Below, piece by piece: positions 15,156 to 23,103 of a stretch of DNA of 53,262 nucleotides (position 1 is its first letter; each line of letters begins with the position of its first letter). The notes beneath the pieces were generated by a model. That model worked only from the letters and a program-made list of their open reading frames with translations. It was not told the origin of the DNA and did not search any database. The DNA comes from a virus. The position numbers and the translations under genes are program-made. Location: IMG/VR virus record IMGVR_UViG_3300048582_000146, positions 1-53,262 of that record. One strand, written 5' to 3'.

Positions 15156-15605
15156 ATGATCTACAACCCTGAAAATCCACTCGAGATAAAACAGGCAATT
15201 GAAAAGATAAATCACCTCATCAAAACCGGCAAACGATTTGAGTTAAAAGCAAAACACGACAGAAGAAGCATTTCTCAAAATAGCTATCTGCATTTGATTT
15301 TAACTTGGTTTGCTATTGAAACCGGTTACACCCTCGAAGAAGTAAAACAGGACATCTTTAAAAAAGTAGTCAATCCCACATTGTTTTACGAAGGCGAACA
15401 CATTGGAAAAATCGAATCTTTAAAGCTCGAGCGTTGGCGAAGTACTTCATCATTAGATACTACAGAACTAACATTAGCAATTGACCGATTCAGAGACTTC
15501 TCTTCAATTGAACTTGGCATTTATCTACCCGAACCAAGCGACTTAGCTTTAATCCAGCAAATGGAAAACGAAATCAGCAAACACTCTAATCAAAAATACC
15601 TATGA
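15156..15605 (+). CDS. NinB-like recombination protein
   Basis: This 149-residue protein has the segment FELKAKHDRRSISQNSYLHLIL, matching the [RS]-x-x-Q-N-x-Y-L-x-x-x-x pattern of NinB/Orf-family proteins, which promote RecA-independent recombination or bind ssDNA in lambdoid phages. A second conserved-looking block is FKKVVNPTLFYEGEHIG, which contacts the helical second half. It begins 3 bp after the preceding gene and overlaps the following one by 4 bp. Confidence 0.7.
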   Translation: MIYNPENPLEIKQAIEKINHLIKTGKRFELKAKHDRRSISQNSYLHLILTWFAIETGYTLEEVKQDIFKKVVNPTLFYEGEHIGKIESLKLERWRSTSSLDTTELTLAIDRFRDFSSIELGIYLPEPSDLALIQQMENEISKHSNQKYL

Positions 15606-15892
15606 AAAATCAAGCATTAGAATTAGACTTTGACCAACTGCATCACCAAGAAAACAACATCGATTCACAACGCCACTTTGAAGAAAACAAAGACCGTTTC
15701 TCAAATCAATGTAAAATCGTTTATGAGGCACTTTTAAGAGGCGAAAGGCTCACAACTACCAAAGCCTTGCTAAAGTATCAAATTGGCGACCTACGACGTC
15801 GTTGTAAAGATTTGAGAGATATGTGGAACGTTCCTGTTGAATCAGAATACGTTGATGGACGCTATAAAGAGTATTTTCTAAAAACTTCATAA
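15602..15892 (+). CDS. Winged/HTH-domain protein
   Basis: This 96-residue protein has a helix-rich core: FSNQCKIVYEALLRGERLTTTKALLKYQIGDLRRRCKDLRDM. The pattern resembles small winged-helix domains found in many Bacteroidota phages. The C-terminal strand KEYFLK is typical of a wing. It ends just before the promoter repeats at 15890. It could be the transcription activator or a DNA-replication accessory factor; only the fold is suggested by the sequence. Confidence 0.6.
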   Translation: MKNQALELDFDQLHHQENNIDSQRHFEENKDRFSNQCKIVYEALLRGERLTTTKALLKYQIGDLRRRCKDLRDMWNVPVESEYVDGRYKEYFLKTS

Positions 15893-15930
15893 CAAATTAT
15901 GCTACTAAATAACAAATTATGTTATTTTTG
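15890..15930 (+). promoter_or_regulatory. Middle promoter with paired TAACAAATTATG elements
   Basis: The sequence TAACAAATTATG occurs at 15890-15901 and again at 15910-15921, exactly 20 bp apart, two helical turns. The -7 box TATTTTTG (15923-15930, TAnnTTTG) overlaps the second copy, and there is no TTG at -33. The expected start is near 15936. The reverse complement of the same 12-mer, CATAATTTGTTA, occurs at 28950-28961 upstream of another -7 box. Confidence 0.6.
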
Positions 15931-15934
15931 TAGT

Positions 15935-16040
15935 GCTAGTTCGTTAAACATAAAATCACAAAAGAACCCCGATTATTACATTGCCTTATGTCAAACCTTG
16001 ACAAACGGACTAGCCTTTGTCTTAGTCGGGACTTTTTGTT
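15935..16040 (+). ncRNA. Structured leader before the HNH gene, with interleaved stems
   Basis: The region after the promoter folds by eye. GCTAGTTCGTT (15935-15945) pairs with AACGGACTAGC (16004-16014) with one G-U. CCCGATTA (15968-15975) pairs with TTAGTCGGG (16022-16030) and is followed by ACTTTTTGTT. A hairpin TGTCAA/TTGACA (15989-16003) lies between. The first two helices interleave, so they are either a pseudoknot or alternatives, for example anti-terminator versus terminator. The T-rich run ends at the start codon of the HNH gene (16041). Confidence 0.55.
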
Positions 16041-16658
16041 ATGGAAAATCAAATTGAAATTTGGAAGCCAGTCAAAAACTTTGAAGGCTTTTATGAGGTT
16101 AGTAGTTTAGGAAACGTAAAAAGACTAAAATCTTATACCAGACACCGTTCAGGCTCAAAGAAAATTGTTAGAGAAAGAATTCTAAAGTTATCAAACTCAA
16201 ATGGATATTCTTTAGTAATGATTTCAAATGATAATAGCCGTACAAATAAAATGGTGCATCGGTTGGTTGCCGAATCTTTTATTAAAAATCCTAAAAACAA
16301 AAAGCATGTTAATCACATTAACGGAATCAAAAACGATAATCGTGTTGAAAACTTAGAGTGGAATACTCCTAAAGAAAACGAACAACACAAAGTTCATGTA
16401 TTGGGAAAAATAATGACCCCAACAAACTTAAAGCATGTTTTTGAGGTCAATGAACCCATAGTAATTGATAACAAAAATGTAGTTGGAGTATTGATGCAAA
16501 AGTTTTATAAAGACCTACTTGCAGGAAATGTGATTAGTGCTCAGGATAAATCTTACGGAAGCATTTACACACTAAAATACCTACTTAAAACCAAATACAA
16601 CTTGAGGATAGAATCAAGAAGAGTAGGGAAATTCAAAGAGTATTATTTAAACAATTAA
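16041..16658 (+). CDS. HNH homing-type endonuclease (NUMOD4 plus HNH_3)
   Basis: This 205-residue protein begins with the NUMOD4 DNA-binding motif EIWKPVKNFEGFYEVSSLG, followed by an HNH domain with HRLVAESFIKNP, HVNHINGIKNDNR and ENLEWNTPKENEQH. Such endonucleases are free-standing homing enzymes that cut related phage genomes and spread their own gene. The C-terminal part (KFYKDLLAGNV onward) may be an additional DNA-binding unit. It is preceded by its own structured leader and promoter region. Confidence 0.85.
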   Translation: MENQIEIWKPVKNFEGFYEVSSLGNVKRLKSYTRHRSGSKKIVRERILKLSNSNGYSLVMISNDNSRTNKMVHRLVAESFIKNPKNKKHVNHINGIKNDNRVENLEWNTPKENEQHKVHVLGKIMTPTNLKHVFEVNEPIVIDNKNVVGVLMQKFYKDLLAGNVISAQDKSYGSIYTLKYLLKTKYNLRIESRRVGKFKEYYLNN

Positions 16659-16671
16659 TTTTTTTATATCT

Positions 16672-17193
16672 ATGAACATTACCATTAAAAAAGCAAGCAT
16701 TAAAAACAGCTTGTTTCTGGCGTATGAGTACGACCAATCAGTCAACGGTACCAAAAACATTATCAAAACCTCATCCGATGCACCCATTCATGATGATTTG
16801 AGAAATGCTTTTTCTGCTTTGAATCCACACTTTGCATTGATCTGCGAAGAAGTGCCCGAAAACATTGTTGAACATGCCATCGAACATCCGAATGCTATTT
16901 TAGCTGAAGACAATCCATTGAGCAAATACAAAGTTTCCGGCTTTTCTATCGGAGGAACCGGCGACGGTGAAGGCGTTACAATTTCCGGAAGCAAAAGACT
17001 TGAAAGCGGAAATGTAGTGAGCTTCAACACTCCTTTCTTAAAGTTTGAAGATGCTAATCAATATAAGTTCATGCAAGAACTTGTAATAGCAATCGACGAA
17101 CTAAAGTCGGAAGTATACGAGTACTTGGAAGGCAAGCAAGCACCAGCCAAACAAATGGCCATGTTTGAGGAAGAAGAAGCCTCAGCAATCTAA
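16672..17193 (+). CDS. Conserved phage hypothetical with clamp-binding-like C-terminus
   Basis: This 173-residue protein has the middle segment VSGFSIGGTGDGEGVTISGSKRL, typical of a widespread Bacteroidota phage protein without known function. Near its C-terminus is K-Q-M-A-M-F-E-E, which resembles the Q-x-x-L/M-F peptide that binds bacterial sliding clamps. The phage encodes its own clamp at 23087. It lies 13 bp after the HNH gene and 24 bp before the helicase. The clamp link is inference from a short motif. Confidence 0.55.
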   Translation: MNITIKKASIKNSLFLAYEYDQSVNGTKNIIKTSSDAPIHDDLRNAFSALNPHFALICEEVPENIVEHAIEHPNAILAEDNPLSKYKVSGFSIGGTGDGEGVTISGSKRLESGNVVSFNTPFLKFEDANQYKFMQELVIAIDELKSEVYEYLEGKQAPAKQMAMFEEEEASAI

Positions 17194-17217
17194 AAAACCA
17201 ATTCTAACAAACGAGCA

Positions 17218-19035
17218 ATGCAAATAGTTGAATTTTTAAATGAATTTCACATTTCAATAAATTTTGGAAGGTGGAAAGAGAGAAACACCCAAATGATAAA
17301 AGGCATTTGTGTTGTGCAAGAGTGGAGCACCGATATTTTTACCGGGCAATACATTGATAACACAAAGTCAATAGGATATTGTTTAGCAAAACCGGAACAG
17401 ATAAATGTGCCTTACCAACATGAAAAAGATAATCAGAAAATTATCTGGAGAAAAAACATTTCTGCAGCACGTTGGAATCACACAAAAAAGGTCTGGGTTT
17501 TTCCTATTCACTGCAAAGAACAGGTGTATGAAGTTGGACAAAAATGCAAAGCTTCAATTATCAAAATTAAAGACAATCTTCCGGAGAAAGTAGATGAAAT
17601 TCCTGCTTTACCAAAACTAAAAATTAGCATTCCATTAAAAAAAGGAGCTATGAGAAGTTATCAGGAAGAAGGCGTTGCTCGTGGTTTAGAATTAAAAAGG
17701 TTTATTAATGGAGACCAACCAGGCTTGGGAAAAACACTTCAATCAATAGCTACGGTTGTTGGTGCAGAATTGCAAGGTGAAGTTACTTTTCCATGTCTGG
17801 TTGTTTGTCCATCTGCTTTAAAAATCAACTGGAAACGTGAGTTTGAAATGTGGACCGACAAAAAGGCTATGGTTTTAGATGATAAAATCAAAGATACTTA
17901 TCACCGGTTTTATGAAATGGGTTTGGCAGATGTTTTCATTGTAAACTATGAATCAATGAAAAAGTATTTTGTTAAGTCTATGCCTGATAAAAAGCATTTG
18001 AAACACTCAAGTGAGATTATCATGGATGATAGAACCAAGATGTTCAAATCGGTTATTGTAGATGAAAGTCACCGGCTAAAGGATCCTACTTCTATACAAG
18101 CTAAAATCTGTATTCAATTAACCAAATCAAAGCCATACATCATTTTACTTACCGGAACGCCGGTTGTAAACAAACCGATTGATTTATTTAGTCAGTTGGC
18201 CGTCATGTTTAAATTGGCACACTTTGGAGGTGAAAACGGATTCAAAGAAAGATACTGCGAAGGTGGCCGAGGTTCAGCAAACTTAAAAGAGCTCAATTAC
18301 TTAATGAATATGAGCTGCTACTTCATGCGAAAAAAGGAAGATGTATTAAAAGACCTTCCTCCATTGTCACGGCAAACAATCGTTTGTTCCATTACCACGC
18401 GTGAAGAATTTGATGTAGTTAAAAATGACTTTGCCAATTATTTAAAGAATACCGATTTAACTGATTCTGAAATCAAAAAGAAAGTCAGTTCTGAAACCAT
18501 CGTAAAAATTACAATGCTTCTTCAAATATCTGCTAAAGGTAAAATTGAAGCAGCTCAGGAATACATCGATGAAATTATTGGTTCAGGTCAAAAGATAGTG
18601 GTTTTCTGTAAACATAAAATCATTGTCGACATGCTAAAAAAACTATATCCAAGAGCCGTAACAGTTACCGGTAATGATGATGCATCTCAAAAGCAAAATT
18701 CTGTTGATAGCTTTCAGAATAAAGAAAGCACCAATATAATCATCTGCAACCATAAGGCCGCCGGTGTGGGTTTAACTCTAACCGCGAGTAGTGAAGTACT
18801 ATTTGTTGAACTTCCATGGACTCAGGCGGATTGTGAGCAAGCTGAGGCACGATGTCACCGTATGGGGCAACCCAGTAATGTAAGAGCAACTTATTTATTG
18901 GGTGAAGATACTTTGGACCAATGGCTTTATGATATCATTCAGGAGAAAAAAGCCATCGCAAATACCATTACAGGCACGGAAGACATTGTTCCCACAAGTA
19001 TTGTAAATAGAGTGTTTGACTTATTCAAGAAGTAA
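17218..19035 (+). CDS. SNF2-like DEAD/DEAH-box DNA translocase/helicase
   Basis: This 605-residue protein has a SNF2-family two-lobed ATPase core. Walker A is GDQPGLGKT (about 165), the DEAH-type box is VIVDESHRLKD (about 280), motif III is LLTGTPVVNKP, and the second lobe has ICNHKAAGVGLTLT and QAEARCHRMGQ (motifs V-VI). The N-terminal 120 residues are a separate beta-rich region. Such proteins remodel DNA or protein-DNA complexes in phage replication. The next gene starts on its stop codon. Confidence 0.85.
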   Translation: MQIVEFLNEFHISINFGRWKERNTQMIKGICVVQEWSTDIFTGQYIDNTKSIGYCLAKPEQINVPYQHEKDNQKIIWRKNISAARWNHTKKVWVFPIHCKEQVYEVGQKCKASIIKIKDNLPEKVDEIPALPKLKISIPLKKGAMRSYQEEGVARGLELKRFINGDQPGLGKTLQSIATVVGAELQGEVTFPCLVVCPSALKINWKREFEMWTDKKAMVLDDKIKDTYHRFYEMGLADVFIVNYESMKKYFVKSMPDKKHLKHSSEIIMDDRTKMFKSVIVDESHRLKDPTSIQAKICIQLTKSKPYIILLTGTPVVNKPIDLFSQLAVMFKLAHFGGENGFKERYCEGGRGSANLKELNYLMNMSCYFMRKKEDVLKDLPPLSRQTIVCSITTREEFDVVKNDFANYLKNTDLTDSEIKKKVSSETIVKITMLLQISAKGKIEAAQEYIDEIIGSGQKIVVFCKHKIIVDMLKKLYPRAVTVTGNDDASQKQNSVDSFQNKESTNIIICNHKAAGVGLTLTASSEVLFVELPWTQADCEQAEARCHRMGQPSNVRATYLLGEDTLDQWLYDIIQEKKAIANTITGTEDIVPTSIVNRVFDLFKK

Positions 19036-19265
19036 TGGAACCGGTTAATTATGATTTGGCAGATGTCTTTCAAATAGCGATGTCGCCTGCTTATTATTTG
19101 CCTGACACTTATTTCATTTTTAGAAGTGAACGAGAGCAGATAGTTATTACAATCATCGGAAACACATTTATTTCAACGCACTTTCTTAATGGCGAAGAAA
19201 TCAATCACATCAAAAAATACTATCCTTTTTTGGAAATTATTAATTATAAAGTAAGAGCACGATAA
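19035..19265 (+). CDS. Hypothetical protein
   Basis: This 76-residue protein overlaps the helicase stop by one base and the next start by one base, so it is in a compact operon. It is mixed, with ADVFQIAMSPAYYLPDTYFIF and a central strand FEIT-like region (REQIVITIIGNTFIS). No family is recognised; replication context only. Confidence 0.5.
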   Translation: MEPVNYDLADVFQIAMSPAYYLPDTYFIFRSEREQIVITIIGNTFISTHFLNGEEINHIKKYYPFLEIINYKVRAR

Positions 19266-20089
19266 TGGCTGAAAATAAAAAATCAATTGTTGTTTATTCA
19301 GATTGGATTGAATTATTTGAAAATTTAACTGACGATGAAGCCGGAAAACTCATTAAACATTTCTTCAGATATGTCAATGATAAGAATCCAATTGCACCCG
19401 ATCGACTAACTGAACTTTCATTTATTCCAATCAAACAATCTCTAAAAAGAGATTTACAGAAGTGGGAAAAAACACTTGAAGGCAGAAGCAGAGCGGGAAA
19501 AGCAAGTGCCGAAGCTAGAAAATTATCAAGTCAACAAATTTCAACAAATTCAACAAATGTTGAAAATCTTCAACAAAGCTCAACAAATCCAACTGATAGT
19601 GTAAGTGATAGTGTAAGTGATAGTGTAAGTGTTAGTGAGAATGTTAGTGATATTCTTTTAAAAAAAGAAACAAAAGAAAATACTCTTGTCAATTCAGTTG
19701 ATTTAAAAAATCAACCCGACCATGCAAAAATTGATTTTAACAAGCTTGTTTCTTTTTTTAATGCGAATAGAGGAGCTCTTCCGGAAGTCAAAAAACTTTC
19801 TGAAGCTCGAAAAAAAAGAATTTTCATTTTGGAAAAACAATATGGAAAAGAATCGATTCGAATTGCCATCGAAAAAACAAGAGAATCAGAATTTCTGCAA
19901 GGCAACAATTCAAACAATTGGATTGCTTCATTCGATTGGATTTTTAAACCGGCGAATTTTTTAAAAATTTTAGAAGACAATTATGCAAACAGAGAAAAAC
20001 CAAGAACTAACAATACACCAAAGTCAGACATTGAACATAAGCAAGACGCAGTCAGTGCAGTTAATGCAATGTTTGGTATCCAACAATGA
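19265..20089 (+). CDS. DUF6291-like replication protein with internal iterons
   Basis: This 274-residue protein begins SDWIELFENLTDDEAGKLIKHFF and has IPIKQSLKRDLQKWEK, the pattern of the DUF6291 N-terminal domain found in replisome-organiser-like phage proteins. The middle (about 90-130) is low complexity, Ser/Gln/Asn-rich with repeated DSVSDSVSD. The C-terminal half (about 158-240) contains KKRIFILEKQYGKESIRIAIEKT and SNNWIASFDWIFKPANF, typical of initiator or loader C-termini. The DNA of the low-complexity part carries iteron-like repeats, as in lambda O. Confidence 0.7.
   Translation: MAENKKSIVVYSDWIELFENLTDDEAGKLIKHFFRYVNDKNPIAPDRLTELSFIPIKQSLKRDLQKWEKTLEGRSRAGKASAEARKLSSQQISTNSTNVENLQQSSTNPTDSVSDSVSDSVSVSENVSDILLKKETKENTLVNSVDLKNQPDHAKIDFNKLVSFFNANRGALPEVKKLSEARKKRIFILEKQYGKESIRIAIEKTRESEFLQGNNSNNWIASFDWIFKPANFLKILEDNYANREKPRTNNTPKSDIEHKQDAVSAVNAMFGIQQ
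19531..19588 (+). repeat. Five TCAACAAA iteron-like repeats inside replication gene
   Basis: TCAACAAA(T/G) occurs at 19531, 19541, 19550, 19570 and 19580 in the same orientation. Spacings of 10, 9, 20 and 10 bp keep the copies on one face of the helix, as expected of initiator-binding iterons. The run is followed by the 12-bp repeats at 19595 and then AT-rich DNA at 19652-19715. Confidence 0.6.
19595..19654 (+). repeat. 12-bp tandem repeat block next to the iterons
   Basis: GATAGTGTAAGT is repeated exactly at 19595, 19607 and 19619; two degenerate units follow (GTTAGTGAGAAT and GTTAGTGATATT). The repeats encode the Ser/Asp-rich linker. An AT-rich stretch with an inverted repeat (GTTGATTT/AAATCAAC at 19699-19717) follows and could be the unwinding element of an origin. 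Confidence 0.65.
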
Positions 20090-20696
20090 AGTTGGATTAA
20101 TTGTTTTTGAAAAAAATTTAAGTCTTTCAAATGCTATTGATGGCACAAAACTAACAAAACTTGAAAAAGAAGTTGGAGAAGTAAACACCATCACCGCTAT
20201 ATGCTACTTGCTTAATCGTTTCAATTCAAATTTCAATGTTGGAAAATCGCTAACCGTTCAGCAAGCTGCTTTATTGGCTTCGGATATTGTAGAAAAATAT
20301 CCTTATGAAACCATTGAAGATATTGTTTTGATGCTCAAACAAGTTCGGCAAGGAATACTCGGAGACGGAAAGGATTATAAAGTTGACGGCCAGAATGTTT
20401 TAGCCAAATGGATGCCGGAGTATTTAGATAAAAAGTATGCTGAGGTTGAGCGAATTCATAAAATTGTTAAAAAGGCTGAAGAAACTGGAGAATCAGCAGT
20501 TGAAATTTTCTACAGAAAACGAAGAGAAGAAAAGAAAAGCCAAGAAGAATTGCAAAAGATTTATGATGAAATTGATAAAATGACGTCAGTAATGGACCGG
20601 CAAATGTTGGAGGACACTATCTCACATTGGGAGAAAGATGAAAATCTAAAAAAGCATATTGAGTATTTAAAACAAAAACGTAAAGCAATCAAATAA
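20064..20696 (+). CDS. DUF6633-like replication accessory protein
   Basis: The open frame runs from 19983, but I prefer the ATG at 20064 (MQCLVSNNEVGL) because it overlaps the previous gene by only 26 bp. The 210-residue product contains LTVQQAALLASDIVEKYPYETIEDIVLMLK and GILGDGKDYKVDGQNVLAKWMPEYL, a pattern I associate with DUF6633-like proteins beside DnaB loaders or replisome organisers in Bacteroidota phages. The C-terminus is a charged helix. It may load a helicase at the candidate origin (inference). Confidence 0.6.
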   Translation: MQCLVSNNEVGLIVFEKNLSLSNAIDGTKLTKLEKEVGEVNTITAICYLLNRFNSNFNVGKSLTVQQAALLASDIVEKYPYETIEDIVLMLKQVRQGILGDGKDYKVDGQNVLAKWMPEYLDKKYAEVERIHKIVKKAEETGESAVEIFYRKRREEKKSQEELQKIYDEIDKMTSVMDRQMLEDTISHWEKDENLKKHIEYLKQKRKAIK

Positions 20697-20703
20697 CCAA
20701 ACC

Positions 20704-20901
20704 ATGTCACCAGAAGAAATAAAATCAAGATTAGAATCACTCAGACAAGCAATAACCGCTTTAGGATTCGAAGCAATCAATCAAAAAACGCCAATGAAGG
20801 TTGATGATATGCAAAAACTATTAAAGCCTTTCATCAACTTAGAAAATGCTTTTGATAGAGAAATAAGAAAGTTTGTCACTCAAAACAAACTCAATGGGTA
20901 A
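20704..20901 (+). CDS. Small hypothetical protein
   Basis: This 65-residue protein is helical: SPEEIKSRLESLRQAITALG, then DDMQKLLKPFINLENAFDREIRKF. It ends overlapping the start of the RuvC-like gene by 8 bp (ATGGGTAA). No family is recognised; the tight spacing suggests it is expressed with its neighbours. Confidence 0.5.
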   Translation: MSPEEIKSRLESLRQAITALGFEAINQKTPMKVDDMQKLLKPFINLENAFDREIRKFVTQNKLNG

Positions 20902-21319
20902 GTTATTGATCGGAATAGATCCTGATGTAGATAAATCAGGAGTGGCCATGCTCCAAGACAACAAAATCAAACTTCAAAACTTAACCTTCTTCGAATTGTT
21001 TGATTTTTTAAAATTCTACAAAGAGCGAGAGGTAAAACCAACGGTTTATGTTGAATGTGGATATTTAAACAAATCCAATTGGCATAAGAAAGTTGGTAAA
21101 TCGGCAGCTATGAACACTAAAATCGGTGAAAGAACCGGAGCGAACTTTGAAACTGCAAAGAAGATTGTTGAAATGTGCAAATACTTAGGCTTGCCACATG
21201 TTGAAGTGAAGCCGACAGCTAAGAAAACGGATAGCGACTTCTTCCAAAAAGTTACCGGGTTAAAAATTAGAACTAACCAAGAGCAGCGAGACGCCTTGAT
21301 GTTAATCATCGGACGATAA
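20894..21319 (+). CDS. RuvC-like Holliday junction resolvase
   Basis: This 141-residue protein has the RNase H-like fold of RuvC. It starts MGKLLIGIDPDVDKSG with the first Asp; VYVECGYLNKS carries the second acidic residue; VEVKPTAKKTDSDFF precedes NQEQRDALMLI, which holds the C-terminal Asp. The ATG at 20894 is preferred to a TTG at 20873. Phage RuvC-like enzymes cut branched DNA before packaging. The next gene starts 30 bp later. Confidence 0.8.
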   Translation: MGKLLIGIDPDVDKSGVAMLQDNKIKLQNLTFFELFDFLKFYKEREVKPTVYVECGYLNKSNWHKKVGKSAAMNTKIGERTGANFETAKKIVEMCKYLGLPHVEVKPTAKKTDSDFFQKVTGLKIRTNQEQRDALMLIIGR

Positions 21320-21349
21320 AATAAAAATTAATTCTAACAACGAGCAGAA

Positions 21350-21757
21350 ATGAAATCAACAGAAGCATTTAAAACAGCAATTCAAAATCATTTGGACCAA
21401 CTAGCAGCAAAGGATCCTTTGTTTGCTGAAACATTAAAAAAGGAAAACAAAAACATTGATGATTGTGTGACCTACATTCTCAATGAAGTTCAAAAATCAG
21501 GAGTCAACGGATTTGAAGATTCTGAGATATATGGCATGGCTGTTCACTATTACGATGAAGATGATATTAAACCAGGAAGAAGAACGACTGCAACAGTGGT
21601 TGTAAATCATGCTGTTGAGCTTTCAGAAGCCGACAAAGAAAAAGCCAAGCAGGCAGCAATTGACAAGGTTATTGAAGAGGAAAAGGAAAAAATGAGAATG
21701 AAAAAACAACCTAAAAAACAGGATAAACCAAATTTGGAAATTGATTTATTCAGTTAG
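21350..21757 (+). CDS. PcfK-like protein
   Basis: This 135-residue protein is a PcfK-type protein: FKTAIQNHLDQLAAKDPLFAETLKKENKNIDDCVTYILNEV, then GVNGFEDSEIYGMAVHYYDEDDI. The family is found in plasmids and phages of Bacteroidota and is often next to PcfJ, as here, with 2 bp between. Its role is not known. The C-terminal LEIDLFS is clamp-motif-like and should be treated with caution. Confidence 0.8.
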   Translation: MKSTEAFKTAIQNHLDQLAAKDPLFAETLKKENKNIDDCVTYILNEVQKSGVNGFEDSEIYGMAVHYYDEDDIKPGRRTTATVVVNHAVELSEADKEKAKQAAIDKVIEEEKEKMRMKKQPKKQDKPNLEIDLFS

Positions 21758-21759
21758 TT

Positions 21760-23103
21760 ATGAAGCCAAAAACTAGACTGCAGGTTGAGGTTTGGAATCT
21801 TACAAATAAGATTGGAGAACCGAAAGAGCATGAGCCTTTCATGATTTCCAAACATGATTTTTATTATACTACGCATTACAAGAACCTGGTATGTTTGGAA
21901 TGTAATCACATGTGGAAACCGGACGGACAGCTCTGGCATAATGAATTAGTTGGAACGAAATGTCCATCATGCCAAAAGAAGTTGAAATACATAAAAATTC
22001 AAAACGGAGTGAGTGCTTCAAGAATATTAATGTTTTCGCAAGTTCTTACAGTAGATAGATTTCAAGTATTTAGATATTTTTCATGTTGGAAACACATGAC
22101 AAAAAAGAATGTGCCTCATTATTATTTTCGAGCATTGTTTGAAGAATGGAAAGATTTTGATAAAGATAAAAGGGTTATAGTTGGTAGAACCATTTCGTAT
22201 AGTGGTGATGGATTTAGCACAACAGATTATGAAGTACGGCATGTAATGCAATCAGGCTGGAGAGCTCCAACGTATGACACTCTTGCATCAGATTTTAATT
22301 TACCAAAACCGCAATTTTTACCACGCTTTCATAAGTACGGACTAAAAGATGATTTTCATAACTGCGATTATCGTTTTCTTTTGAAGCAACTTGAATTGTC
22401 ACCAAAGATTGAAACCCTTCTTAAGACCAGACAAAAGGAGTTACTATTTACGGCGGTTCATAAACAAAGTCATCACAATAGATTTTGGCCACAAATAAAA
22501 ATTGTGATCAGACACAAGTATAAGATTAAAGATGCCGGGTTATGGTATGATTATCTTGAGCTCCTTCAATTCTTCAATAAGGATTTACACAGTCCAAAAT
22601 ACATTTGTCCGGATAATTTGAAAAAAGAGCATGACCGTTATGTGGCCAAGAAAAGAATTGTCGAGAAAAGACAAAAGCTCGAGGCACAAAAAAACAAAAT
22701 GGTCACCGATCAGAAGAACTATGAAAAAGAAAAGTCAATCTACTTTGGTTTAGCATTCGAAGAAAATCAAATCAGAATTGAAGTGATTGATACAGTTGAA
22801 AAGGTTTTGGAGTACGGCGATAAATTCAAACACTGTATTTACACCAATTCCTATTACAAGAAAAAAGATTCTTTGCTCTTAGTTGCCTTCGCTGATCAGG
22901 AACCTGTAGAAACAATTGAATTATCACTCACCAACTTTAAAGTTCTTCAATCTCGAGGGTTGCAAAACGAGGCAAGTAAATTCAATTCCCAAATCTTAGA
23001 ACTCATTTCTAAAAATGCCGGTAAAATAAAAAGCATAAAACCAGTAAAACCAAAAAAATCAAAAAGTAACAATTTAATTCAAGCGTATGAAAATCACAAT
23101 TAG
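21760..23103 (+). CDS. PcfJ-like protein
   Basis: This 447-residue protein has an N-terminal zinc-ribbon-like region (CLECNHMW with CPSC at about residues 46-71) and a C-terminal region FKHCIYTNSYYKKKDSLLLVAFADQEPVETIELSL, followed by VLQSRG, the recurring PcfJ pattern. PcfJ genes lie beside PcfK in Bacteroidota mobile elements; the function is unknown but DNA binding is suggested by the zinc ribbon. It overlaps the start of the clamp gene by 17 bp. Confidence 0.8.
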   Translation: MKPKTRLQVEVWNLTNKIGEPKEHEPFMISKHDFYYTTHYKNLVCLECNHMWKPDGQLWHNELVGTKCPSCQKKLKYIKIQNGVSASRILMFSQVLTVDRFQVFRYFSCWKHMTKKNVPHYYFRALFEEWKDFDKDKRVIVGRTISYSGDGFSTTDYEVRHVMQSGWRAPTYDTLASDFNLPKPQFLPRFHKYGLKDDFHNCDYRFLLKQLELSPKIETLLKTRQKELLFTAVHKQSHHNRFWPQIKIVIRHKYKIKDAGLWYDYLELLQFFNKDLHSPKYICPDNLKKEHDRYVAKKRIVEKRQKLEAQKNKMVTDQKNYEKEKSIYFGLAFEENQIRIEVIDTVEKVLEYGDKFKHCIYTNSYYKKKDSLLLVAFADQEPVETIELSLTNFKVLQSRGLQNEASKFNSQILELISKNAGKIKSIKPVKPKKSKSNNLIQAYENHN

